In this document: one piece after another, positions 16,086-24,026 of the stretch
How positions within the stretch are numbered: the stretch's first letter is position 1
Layout of the letters: every line of letters starts with the position of its first letter
Assembly (NCBI GenBank): GCA_964354855.1
Contig: CAYHBO010000001.1
Coordinates: forward strand, 1 to 64,000
Reading direction: 5' to 3'
Source of the DNA: CAYHBO01 sp964354855
GTDB lineage: Bacteria; Babelota; Babeliae; Babelales; RVW-14
Length of the DNA stretch: 64,000 bases
Notes under the pieces: generated by a model
What the model was told of the DNA's origin: nothing
The model's database searches: none
The model's input: only the letters and a program-made list of their open reading frames with translations
Program-made: the position numbers and the translations under genes

Positions 16086-16877
16086 ATGAAAATGATCAAA
16101 TTACTTCTACTCACCGCCGGACTTGTTGCTGGCGTTGTTAATGTCACTGAAGCTATGAAGCGAACGCGAGTAGAAGCTAACTCAACACTCGCGGAACTTC
16201 AAACACAAGAAGAAGCTGAACGCTTTAAACTCTTACAAACACAATTAGTAGCAGCAGAAGAAATATCACGCGCTATGCTCTTAGAACAAGAAGCATTAAT
16301 CACCAGTAGCCACAAAGAAGAAGCATTAGCTAATGAAGCGATAAGGATAGCAACACTACTTCGTGACCAGGCAATTACACTTTCAACCGATGCAGAAACT
16401 TTCAATATTACTGTGCGTGAAGAACTTATTCCCCAAGAAGAAATGGCTATCATACAAGAACGCATTCAAGGATTTTCTGCTTTTTACAATCAACAAACAA
16501 CACGGTTAGAGAAAATTTCAACGGCAATATCAACACTATTTGAAGCTGGCGAGATGAGCGAACAGCAACATAACAATCTGCAACAACTTTTTTATTCCAT
16601 AGTTCCACCCATCGATGGACTATGTGGACAAATTATGCAATCCGTTATTCAACAATTAGTCACACATTTATTCAAATTTGATGTCCTTGAATTAGGCACT
16701 GCACCAACAGAAAACGCAACATGTACCATTTGCCTGGATACAGAAAGCTATACTAATTGGGTTAAATTAGGTTCATGTGGACATACTTTTCATAAAGAAT
16801 GTCTTCAAAATTGGTTGCCTCAAAATTTTAGTTGCCCAAATTGTCGCGCTGAACCAAAACAAACGAACTTAGAATAG
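16086..16877 (+). CDS. Secreted RING-H2 finger protein, second copy
   Basis: A 263-residue paralogue of the preceding gene. The signal peptide (MKMIKLLLLTAGLVAG...TEAM) and the region just after it (ELQTQEEAER) are shared. The middle is helical and rich in Glu, Gln and Ala. The C-terminal finger is complete: Cys213, Cys216, Cys231, His233, His236, Cys239, Cys250, Cys253. The linker between second and third ligands is shorter than in the first copy. The middle regions of the copies have diverged far more than the signal and the finger, which suggests variable target binding with a fixed E2-binding end. The gene is followed by a terminator. Confidence 0.88.
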   Translation: MKMIKLLLLTAGLVAGVVNVTEAMKRTRVEANSTLAELQTQEEAERFKLLQTQLVAAEEISRAMLLEQEALITSSHKEEALANEAIRIATLLRDQAITLSTDAETFNITVREELIPQEEMAIIQERIQGFSAFYNQQTTRLEKISTAISTLFEAGEMSEQQHNNLQQLFYSIVPPIDGLCGQIMQSVIQQLVTHLFKFDVLELGTAPTENATCTICLDTESYTNWVKLGSCGHTFHKECLQNWLPQNFSCPNCRAEPKQTNLE

Positions 16878-16885
16878 TTTTACTG

Positions 16886-16915
16886 AGCCCCGTTAACTCG
16901 GGGCTTAATCTTTTT
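16886..16915 (+). terminator. Terminator between RING copies two and three
   Basis: AGCCCCG pairs with CGGGGCT across a six-base loop (16886-16905), followed by TAATCTTTTT. The T tract runs into the leader of the next RING gene, which therefore probably has its own promoter or receives only read-through. Confidence 0.7.
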
Positions 16916-16930
16916 AAATGGAATCTAATC

Positions 16931-17767
16931 ATGAAAACGATCAAATTATTACTACTTACTGCTGGACTTGTTGCCGGCGTTGTTAATATCACTGATGCTA
17001 TGAAGCGAGAACGAGATAAAGCTTCTGAAGAAGATACAAAGAATCGCGAAGAACTTCGAAGACTCGAACTTCTAGAGCAATCTGTACGAGAAGAAATTAT
17101 ACGTCAACACGAAGAACAGTTAAGAAGATTAGAGCGCGAAAGCCAAGACAAAAAAAACGACAAAAGAACACAAGAACTTGAATCGATAGAAAGTTCTGCA
17201 CGACAAGAATTAGCACTTCAACACAAGTCTCGCCTCGCAATATTTTTGCATAACGCACAAGAAGCAAGAAGATGTATTGTAGTCGCTCAAAGACAACATT
17301 CTGTACTCGTTTTAGTAGAGCCTACAGATCGAGTAGCAAGAACGCTATGGAACGATTCTATCGGCAGTAATTTGCATCCATCACAAATTGTACAACGTCG
17401 ACAACCAAATAATGTAGCAGAAGAACAAAATAGATTCTTTGCCATTTTTGAACAACAAATGCAACTTGATTTGGCAGCGTTAAACAATTTTTTTCGTTTC
17501 GCACACCAAGCATTCCCAACCGAATCAGCTGAAGACCGTCACAATAGAATTGAGAGATTTTTAAATAGGTTGCCATCAACGCCTCCTACTGATAACAGTG
17601 CTTGCTCAGTTTGTTTAGAAAATCCTACCGAAGCTCCTGATGGATGGATTACATTAACCTGTGGACATAATTTCCATAAAGGCTGCCTCTTAGGTTGGCT
17701 AATGCAGAATGAAACTTGTCCTATCTGCCGAGGAGAAGCACAATCGCAGGCAGGTACCAGGCGATAA
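16931..17767 (+). CDS. Secreted RING-H2 finger protein, third copy
   Basis: A 278-residue paralogue with the family signal peptide (MKTIKLLLLTAGLVAG...TDAM). Residues 25-85 are an Arg/Glu-rich probable coiled coil (RREL, EEQLRRLERE), followed by a less charged region. The C-terminal finger has all ligands: Cys225, Cys228, Cys244, His246, His249, Cys252, Cys263, Cys266. The hydrophobic residue after the second cysteine pair and the Trp between ligands six and seven (LLGWL), typical of E2-binding RING-H2 fingers, are present in all three copies. Here the conserved HKEC reads HKGC. Confidence 0.88.
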   Translation: MKTIKLLLLTAGLVAGVVNITDAMKRERDKASEEDTKNREELRRLELLEQSVREEIIRQHEEQLRRLERESQDKKNDKRTQELESIESSARQELALQHKSRLAIFLHNAQEARRCIVVAQRQHSVLVLVEPTDRVARTLWNDSIGSNLHPSQIVQRRQPNNVAEEQNRFFAIFEQQMQLDLAALNNFFRFAHQAFPTESAEDRHNRIERFLNRLPSTPPTDNSACSVCLENPTEAPDGWITLTCGHNFHKGCLLGWLMQNETCPICRGEAQSQAGTRR

Positions 17768-17795
17768 AAAAATAATAATCAAAATGGGGGGACCC

Positions 17796-18257
17796 ATGAT
17801 GAGCACTGTCAAGTTATTACTACTCGCCGTAGTACTTATTACCGGAGTTACACCGGTAAACACAATGCTTGTCATTGCCATAGAGCCCCCACTGAAGAAT
17901 CTCCAAAAAAGCGTCAACGACTAGACCAAAAACTCACCGCGAATACCTCTCAACAAGTTGTTAATAAAACTCTTAAATATCTCGAGCGAAGAGCATGTTA
18001 ATCAGGAAAGAAGCGTCATCGAAGACCGTTATGATTTTGTCACAAATATCATCGACATTTGCGCAAGCCCTGTATTAAACGACATTAAAACAACATTAAG
18101 AAACGGGTTAAAAACCCTTATTAATCACGATTTTTATTTTGGCATTGTTAATTTAGAGACAATAAAAAACTATTATTTTCATACAGAATGCGTTAAACAA
18201 TTAGCGCTAACAAATGCCGCTCGTCCAACCTGTCATCAAGAACAAGAAAAATTTTAG
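17796..18257 (+). pseudogene. Wrecked fifth member of the secreted RING family
   Basis: The region opens with the family signal peptide (MMSTVKLLLLAVVLITG) after a G-rich ribosome site. The frame then stops at 17922. A neighbouring frame between about 17868 and 18000 reads more naturally (SPKKRQRLDQKL, then a Gln/Val/Lys-rich helix ending LERRAC). The first frame resumes from about 17958 to 18257. The last part ends FHTEC...PTCHQEQ, recalling the FHKEC...CPNC end of the finger but lacking the first ligand pair and one cysteine of the last. At least two frameshifts and loss of ligands make it a decayed copy. A short expressed remnant cannot be excluded. Confidence 0.7.
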
Positions 18258-18265
18258 GAGTTATT

Positions 18266-18688
18266 GTGAACACTATAAAAATATTCTTACTCTTAAGCTG
18301 CTTAACAGCTGGATTCACCAACCCTGCTAACGCCATGCAGAGCAAAAAATCTACACATCAAAAGCTTTCGCCAACTCAAAAACTTGAGTCCAAAAAAATA
18401 TCCGTAACTTGTTTACATGAAATTGCAGTAATACTTGTACAAAATTTAGAAGCGGAATTTAAGACAAAAGGCGCAACGCAAAACTCAACACGAGGCGCTT
18501 ATTATGAATGTGAAAAAAACCTTAATGAAATTTTAGCCGATCTTTCAAAAATAAAGATAAACCAAAAGAACCCGGACCTTGGCCTTCTTAGAACAGAAAT
18601 TATTAGTACCATTAATACCTTAAAAAGATACATAGATAAGAACATTACATCGCTTTCTCAACAGTTTTGTATGTTACCGCAAAGATAG
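18266..18688 (+). CDS. Small secreted protein of unknown function
   Basis: A 140-residue protein starting with GTG, chosen because TAGGAG lies five bases upstream and the signal peptide (NTIKIFLLLSCLTAGFTNPANAM) begins there. The mature part is basic and helical, with three cysteines, and has no RING motif. Its signal resembles those of the RING family (IK-hydrophobic-AM), and the gene starts nine bases after the RING pseudogene. The core (LHEIAVILVQNLEAEFKTKG) weakly recalls the domain of the four proteins that follow. No function is recognised. Confidence 0.72.
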   Translation: MNTIKIFLLLSCLTAGFTNPANAMQSKKSTHQKLSPTQKLESKKISVTCLHEIAVILVQNLEAEFKTKGATQNSTRGAYYECEKNLNEILADLSKIKINQKNPDLGLLRTEIISTINTLKRYIDKNITSLSQQFCMLPQR

Positions 18689-18851
18689 CCATATACTTGA
18701 ACAAAAAAACACGGTCCCCTTAATAAAACCAATTAAATTCCACATCCAGAACAAGCTTACGCTTCATAACAAAACTTCTCTTTTGTCTTAGCAAAATAAA
18801 AAAAATTGCTAAAATAACATTCTTTGGATCTTTATCAATCGAAGGAATGTT

Positions 18852-19367
18852 ATGAAAAAATTAATGCAACTCCTGTTTCTCGCTTACCTAACAACCTGTT
18901 TGAATGATACAGCACAGGGGATGCAACCAGGTAGGTCAGGAAAAAGGCTTCCCCCTCTCGATGAAACATATTTTCTCGCTCCATGGCAAAAATCAGGACC
19001 ATCACGACCAGTAACCGGCAAGAGAACCGGCTACCCCAGTCGTCTTCCAAGCAGGAGTAATCCACTCGTTCCGCGAGAATATTCTAAGCGCGCTGACAAT
19101 AAACTTATTCGTTCGTTACAACATCTACTATTTGCTGACCTCAAGGTAGAAGATATTATCGTTAACCAAGTTTTAATTAATCTTTCCGTGAATAATTGTT
19201 TTGAAATAACGATACATGTCACCAACAAACGAAGCAGTGATGTAAGAAAACTATACATAGAAACAGATAAAATAATCGAACGTTTTCTCAACGAACTTAA
19301 TAAGCTTAACGAATCCGACAGCCAATACTCATCACAGTTTGAGATTTATAAAACTATTTATGCATAA
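18852..19367 (+). CDS. Secreted protein, small paralogous family, copy 1
   Basis: A 171-residue exported protein of a family I do not recognise. Layout: a signal peptide (1-24, ending AQGM), a basic Pro/Ser/Arg-rich linker (about 25-80), then a compact alpha/beta domain of about 90 residues starting with a helix (LIRSLQHLLFADL) and followed by two strands (INLSVNNCFEITIHVTN). The next three genes share this layout. The gene begins a run of four on the same strand with short gaps. An inverted repeat TTAGCAA...TTGCTAA (18788-18812) lies upstream and could be part of its control region. Confidence 0.72.
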   Translation: MKKLMQLLFLAYLTTCLNDTAQGMQPGRSGKRLPPLDETYFLAPWQKSGPSRPVTGKRTGYPSRLPSRSNPLVPREYSKRADNKLIRSLQHLLFADLKVEDIIVNQVLINLSVNNCFEITIHVTNKRSSDVRKLYIETDKIIERFLNELNKLNESDSQYSSQFEIYKTIYA

Positions 19368-19383
19368 ACCAATAAGGATTAGA

Positions 19384-19878
19384 ATGAAGAAACTAACAAG
19401 CTTACTGCTAGGAATCTCTCTGACATTATTACCTACAATCATTGTGGAAAGCATGCAAAGACCAAAGAGCGCTATTCCTCAAGGTGACGAAAGAGAAGAT
19501 TTCCCTCAAGGCAGTAAAAAAACATCACTCTATGGGAAAAATGCACAGACAGCAAAAGAATTCCAACATCGTTCAAGCTTAAGAACCTTTCCCGTGAAAG
19601 ATTCTCGTGAATCTCAAGAAGAAGTAGCTATACAACAGATTCAACAAGCTGTAGGCGTCATTCTTGCAGGGTCTGGAGTCGTACTAAATACCGTACAAAT
19701 ATATGAAACCTATATTTCCATTGATTTAATCATCACCCGACAAAATGCCTGTAGCAATCGAAGAATGTCGTTCGACGCCCAAGAAAAAACTTACAGGTCA
19801 ACTATTTTACCAGGTTTAGAGACGGCAATTAGAAAAGCATTGGGCGCAAATACACGCATCACCTCAACCTTTAGATAG
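19384..19878 (+). CDS. Secreted protein, small paralogous family, copy 2
   Basis: A 164-residue paralogue of the gene at 18852. The signal peptide (MKKLTSLLLGISLTLLPTIIVESM) is followed by a linker with PQGDEREDFPQG and a C-terminal domain with the same pattern: a helix, then strands (VQIYETYISIDLIITRQ), then a helix. The start is set at the ATG preceding KKLTSLL. The frame is open 15 codons upstream, but that stretch overlaps the previous gene and has no ribosome site. It follows copy 1 by 16 bases. Confidence 0.72.
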   Translation: MKKLTSLLLGISLTLLPTIIVESMQRPKSAIPQGDEREDFPQGSKKTSLYGKNAQTAKEFQHRSSLRTFPVKDSRESQEEVAIQQIQQAVGVILAGSGVVLNTVQIYETYISIDLIITRQNACSNRRMSFDAQEKTYRSTILPGLETAIRKALGANTRITSTFR

Positions 19879-19883
19879 GGGTC

Positions 19884-20387
19884 ATGGTGAAAAAATTAAC
19901 AAGCCTATTTCTTGGGCTTACCCTAACATGTTTACCAATAACCATTATACAAAGCATGCTAAGGCCTGAAAGTGGCGGCAAAAGAACATTTGGAGATAAA
20001 CCAACAGAGGAGTCAGATAGCAGCTCAATTCGCCCTCAAAGTCGACGCCATCTGTATCAACCCTGTGCCGATACAGACCTGCTGCGTCAATACGAGCCTC
20101 CTTTAACAAACGCTCCAACACTTGAAACCATTGTTCGTAAAATTCTTGAATGCCATTTCGAAGTCAATCTAACGCATATAGATGACACATCGGACAGCAC
20201 TATCTCCATCGAATTAATTGTCTATCAACATAGCATATCCAACAGAAATCGAACAAAATCATATACGGAACAAAAAAAAGATTTTGAACGTAATGACTTA
20301 GGAACACTAAAACAAAGAATCATAGAAAACATTCAAAAACTTCGTAATGAACCAAGAAATATTCAATTTAGTATAACTTTTGAATAA
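19884..20387 (+). CDS. Secreted protein, small paralogous family, copy 3
   Basis: A 167-residue paralogue. The signal peptide (MVKKLTSLFLGLTLTCLPITIIQSM) is very close to that of copy 2. The linker contains GGKRTFGDK, shared in form with GGKKQFSN of copy 4. The C-terminal domain again shows helix-strand-strand order (TIVRKILECHFEVNLTHID, then TISIELIVYQ). The gap to copy 2 is five bases. The linkers vary freely while the signal and the domain pattern are kept, as in fast-evolving exported proteins. Confidence 0.72.
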   Translation: MVKKLTSLFLGLTLTCLPITIIQSMLRPESGGKRTFGDKPTEESDSSSIRPQSRRHLYQPCADTDLLRQYEPPLTNAPTLETIVRKILECHFEVNLTHIDDTSDSTISIELIVYQHSISNRNRTKSYTEQKKDFERNDLGTLKQRIIENIQKLRNEPRNIQFSITFE

Positions 20388-20395
20388 GGATTTCA

Positions 20396-20872
20396 ATGAA
20401 AAAATTAACACTCTTGCTTAGTATCGCTACAACTATCGCTTCAATCAATATTTCCCTTGGTATGATACCCCAAGACTATAGCGTTAGCGATTTTGAACCT
20501 GGAGGCAAAAAACAGTTTTCAAATACAAAACAACCAGACAGCCAAGACTTCCCATCTACATGCAAAAAAACATTCTTAAAAATTCCTGGAAGCGCTATTA
20601 ACCGGCAAGGATTAAATAAACTTGAAAACTTAATTATAAATTATGTAGTCGAAAGCATTCAAGCTGATGGATATAGTAAATTTGGCATAACTCAAATAAA
20701 TTACCTAACAATAGGCAGGCAAAACAACGAATGTTGCATTTTTCTTTCTGTGGGCGCAGATCAAACAATATTTTCTTCTGACATCTACAATCAAATGAAA
20801 GATCTTATCCTCACATATATTCGCCAATATCTTCCTAACATCAAAATAACGTTATCTCTAAGTACCAACTAA
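20396..20872 (+). CDS. Secreted protein, small paralogous family, copy 4
   Basis: A 158-residue paralogue closing the run of four. Signal peptide 1-22 (ending SLGM), linker with GGKKQFSNTKQPD, and a C-terminal domain with a helix (LENLIINYVVESI), a strand, and a second strand (NNECCIFLSVGAD). AAGGATTTCA precedes the ATG. It ends four bases from the stop of the converging sbcD gene, which marks the end of the secreted-protein island. Confidence 0.72.
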   Translation: MKKLTLLLSIATTIASINISLGMIPQDYSVSDFEPGGKKQFSNTKQPDSQDFPSTCKKTFLKIPGSAINRQGLNKLENLIINYVVESIQADGYSKFGITQINYLTIGRQNNECCIFLSVGADQTIFSSDIYNQMKDLILTYIRQYLPNIKITLSLSTN

Positions 20873-20876
20873 ACCG

Positions 20877-22139
20877 CTACTCGCCAATTTCAACTTCGTT
20901 CTCTTTGATTTCAAGCTGCTCACAAAGCGCCAACGCCTTAGTGAGCAGTATTTCTTTTTTATCACAAACTTCCGGCTTTGCTGCCAGATAATTAGAGAGA
21001 AGCGTCTTAAAATCCATATCGATTTTTAACTGCGTTCGTTGTTGCCGTACGACAACGCCATGCACGGGAACGACCCCGGCAAGATACTGTGCTGAAGCAC
21101 AAACACGTTGAATTTCAAGCAGATCAACTTTATCCGTTTGACCGATGGGAATATGATAAATAATTTTAACAATCGCACCTTCAATTTGGTACTCACTAAT
21201 TTTTTTGACAACCTGCTCGGTCTGACCACTTTCAGCATTAAGCGTCAGCTCAATCTGAATCATAGGACGTGTTTTTACTTTAATAAACTCATACGTACAA
21301 CGCTCCATACCTGTTTTAGTCGGATCAATGATTACCCGACAAAAACCTTTTTCTTCTTTTCGTTCACCAAAATCAATGCGCTCGATTGAACCGGCGTAAA
21401 CAATGGCAGGGTAGCCTCCTTCGTTAACATTTTGATGCCGATGCAAATGCCCAAGTGCCACATAATCAAATGGCTCAATGGCAAGCTGTGACGGCAAGAA
21501 AACCGCATCAGTCCCGAAGATAGCACATTTTTCAGACCCCGAAAAAATCCCTTTACTCACCGTCAAGTGCCCCGCAAGAATGTTTGGAATTACTGGATCA
21601 AGCGTTTTAGCAAGTGTTTGAATAATATCACCAACGCGCGCTGACAAGTACAAAGCAACTTCGGCATTATCTTTAAACCGATGACTTTCATTGGCAACTA
21701 AGGTGTTACGGGTAGGCCAAGGAATTCCCACAATGTTAACCGGTCCACTTTTTGTTTGAATGGTTCGCGCCTCAGGTTTTGAAAAAACGTGAAACCCATC
21801 CAGCGGCAAGTACCCAAAGACATCAAGAGCATTCGCTTTACCAAAACTCAATGGATGATCATGATTCCCCACCATGATGGCGACCGGAATATTGGCTAAG
21901 TAAAGCCTGAACAATAATTGTGCTAAAAGTTTTTGCTGTGTTGGTGTTGGATAGGCGGTTTTGTAGGCATCCCCACAAAGCATGAATAGATCAATATTTT
22001 CTTGAATCGCTTGGTCTATACAGGATGAAAGAGCTCCATGAAAATCGAGAAGACGGGAGTGGATTCCCGTCTTCGCATCAATCTTTCCGTAATTTTCAAC
22101 GCCAAAATGTACGTCTGCGGTGTGAAATAGCGTTATCAT
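20877..22139 (-). CDS. sbcD: SbcD/Mre11-type DNA repair nuclease subunit
   Basis: The N-terminal calcineurin-like phosphoesterase domain has the Mre11/SbcD metal-binding motifs in order: HTADVH at the start, CGDAYKT, VGNHDHP, LAGHLTV and ALGHLHRHQ. The C-terminal 120 residues form the capping domain. At 420 residues the length is normal. SbcD works with the ATPase SbcC on DNA ends and hairpins; no sbcC is next to it or elsewhere in the window. That is notable in a chromosome with many long palindromes, which SbcCD would cut. The gene starts eight bases after the glmU stop and is probably cotranscribed with it. Confidence 0.9.
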   Translation of the reverse strand: MITLFHTADVHFGVENYGKIDAKTGIHSRLLDFHGALSSCIDQAIQENIDLFMLCGDAYKTAYPTPTQQKLLAQLLFRLYLANIPVAIMVGNHDHPLSFGKANALDVFGYLPLDGFHVFSKPEARTIQTKSGPVNIVGIPWPTRNTLVANESHRFKDNAEVALYLSARVGDIIQTLAKTLDPVIPNILAGHLTVSKGIFSGSEKCAIFGTDAVFLPSQLAIEPFDYVALGHLHRHQNVNEGGYPAIVYAGSIERIDFGERKEEKGFCRVIIDPTKTGMERCTYEFIKVKTRPMIQIELTLNAESGQTEQVVKKISEYQIEGAIVKIIYHIPIGQTDKVDLLEIQRVCASAQYLAGVVPVHGVVVRQQRTQLKIDMDFKTLLSNYLAAKPEVCDKKEILLTKALALCEQLEIKENEVEIGE

Positions 22140-22146
22140 AAATTCT

Positions 22147-23664
22147 TTATATCGTCTGATCGTTACTCGTTTTTACGGCGCCTTGAAAATTGAATTTTTT
22201 CATGTCCTCATTTTTTTTTTGATCGATTTCTTCTTCGCTCTTAAATGAACAACATCCATCACACTTTTTTCCAGACTGCTGCCGATGAATAATTTTATGC
22301 GCATAATTCAATTTATTTTCTTGTTTTGCTCGTCCAATGGCAAGCCCTTGTGATGGAACATCTTCGGTAATAGTTGAGCCTCCAGCCGTATATGCTCCTT
22401 TGCCGATGTGAAGCGGTGCAATTAAGGTATTGTTGCTCCCAATGAATGCATTATCTTCGATAATGGTTTGCATTTTTTTAGCACCATTAAAGTTACAAAT
22501 TATCGTTCCCGCACCAATATTAACCGATTGACCAATCTCAGCGTCACCAAGATAGGTAAGATGTTTTGTTTTGGTATGATCACCAATCGTTGTTTTTTTA
22601 ATCTCAACAAAATTGCCAATACAGACATCGTTGCCAATATTTGCATGTTCTCTGACACGGGCAAACGGCCCAATTTCAACTTCATTACCGATCACACTGT
22701 CTTGAATCACTGAGTGCGAAAAGATAGTAACATGATCCCCAACAATCGTATTTTCAACAATAGTAAATGCACCAATGAAGCACTCTTCGCCAATTTTTGT
22801 ATTACCAAGCAAATGAACTCCGGTCCCAATAAAAGAGCCCGGCGAAATTTCAACATCAATATCGATATGAATACTTTGCGCCAACTCAAACCTCACCCCA
22901 CGCGCCATCCAATGCTTAATAAATTCAGAACGCTTAATTTGTTCGACACTCCACAATTCTTGTAAGTTATTAACGCCACGCACATCATCAAATGGTACTT
23001 GATAAGTATCAATAATAAGACCTTGATCACATGCCATTTTAACAAGATCAACTAGATAAATTTCACCGGTCTCAGGATTTTTTTGTAACTTATTAATATT
23101 ACTTTCTAAGAAACTTTTGGTAGCAACATAAATACCTACATTGATTCTATTGATAGCACGTTGATCTTCAGTACAGTTTTTTTCTTCGACGATTTCAATT
23201 TTGCCATCTTTTTCAAGAATGCGACCGTACCCGGTTGGATCAATAACCATGGTGGTACAAAAGGTAAGCGCTGCATTGGTTTCTTTATGCTGTAGAATGA
23301 GATTGTGAATAAGTTCTTTAGGCACAAGTGGAGTATCGCCATACATAATTAAAATATTTTCTTCTACCCATGTTGACTGCGTACACGCAACCGCATGACC
23401 GGTTCCTAATTGCTCTTCCTGAATAACAAAGTCAACTTGAGGAATGTTTGCATTTTCTATCTCTACTTGAACTTCATCCGCCTGATAGCCAAGCACAATG
23501 GTCATTGGAATACGTAAAGACTCTAAAACTTTCAGTGGATAAAGAATCATACTGCGACCGCAAATATTAAATAGCAGTTTCGTTTTTTTAGTCTTAAACC
23601 GCGTCGCCTTCCCCGCGGCTAATACGATGGCTTGCGCCCCCAATTGATCATTTCTGTTTTTCAC
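22147..23664 (-). CDS. glmU: Bifunctional GlmU, UDP-GlcNAc synthesis
   Basis: GlmU acetylates glucosamine-1-phosphate and joins it to UTP, giving UDP-GlcNAc for peptidoglycan and lipid A. The N-terminal nucleotidyltransferase domain begins AIVLAAGKATRF (usually GxGTRM) and keeps the GTGHA motif. The C-terminal half is a left-handed beta helix of hexapeptide repeats, with NIGAGTIICNFNG and the acetyltransferase core. It starts with GTG, with a perfect AAAGGAGG six bases upstream. At 505 residues it is about 45 longer than usual: a tail beyond the helix contains a Cys-x-x-Cys-Cys cluster and a Lys/Glu stretch of unknown role. The product can also feed wecB and wecC at 40-43 kb. Confidence 0.93.
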   Translation of the reverse strand: MKNRNDQLGAQAIVLAAGKATRFKTKKTKLLFNICGRSMILYPLKVLESLRIPMTIVLGYQADEVQVEIENANIPQVDFVIQEEQLGTGHAVACTQSTWVEENILIMYGDTPLVPKELIHNLILQHKETNAALTFCTTMVIDPTGYGRILEKDGKIEIVEEKNCTEDQRAINRINVGIYVATKSFLESNINKLQKNPETGEIYLVDLVKMACDQGLIIDTYQVPFDDVRGVNNLQELWSVEQIKRSEFIKHWMARGVRFELAQSIHIDIDVEISPGSFIGTGVHLLGNTKIGEECFIGAFTIVENTIVGDHVTIFSHSVIQDSVIGNEVEIGPFARVREHANIGNDVCIGNFVEIKKTTIGDHTKTKHLTYLGDAEIGQSVNIGAGTIICNFNGAKKMQTIIEDNAFIGSNNTLIAPLHIGKGAYTAGGSTITEDVPSQGLAIGRAKQENKLNYAHKIIHRQQSGKKCDGCCSFKSEEEIDQKKNEDMKKFNFQGAVKTSNDQTI

Positions 23665-23864
23665 GGAAGGCCTCCTTTGGATGGTAGGTTTTTATTAAAA
23701 AATTGTTTGTTGCTAGACAAAAAGCTGAATTTTATTTACGTTCTGCTCACAGTAAAGTTATAAGGGAAAAGAAAGAGAACGTAAATAATTTTGCAAAAAA
23801 GTTAAATAATCCTTGATATTTACCGCAATTATCTCGCTCTTAATGTAAATCTTTGAGGCCTTCT

Positions 23865-23953
23865 GGAGGGATGGCTGAGTGGTTGAAAGCGACCGCCTCG
23901 AAAGCGGTTATTCCGCTAAAACGGAATCGCGGGTTCGAATCCCGCTCCCTCCT
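23865..23953 (+). tRNA. tRNA-Ser (CGA)
   Basis: An acceptor stem GGAGGGA/TCCCTCC encloses a class II cloverleaf with a long variable arm (TTCCGCTAAAACGGAA). The anticodon loop CTCGAAA gives anticodon CGA, reading UCG. The T arm is GCGGG-TTCGAAT-CCCGC. No CCA is encoded after the acceptor stem, and the discriminator base reads T where serine tRNAs usually have G. Confidence 0.93.
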
Positions 23954-24026
23954 ATTCTATCTTTCCTCATTCTTTTGTTCATATCGATGTCATTGTTAAT
24001 TAAATAAAAATCGAAAAGAGAGAGTC

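Noticed and set aside
18788..18812. TTAGCAA...TTGCTAA dyad as a terminator
   Set aside because: No T tract follows on the plus strand, so I mention it only as a possible control site for the gene at 18852.
21108..23342. Several 60-90 codon frames antisense or shifted within sbcD and glmU
   Set aside because: They overlap well-supported conserved genes and lack domains and ribosome sites.
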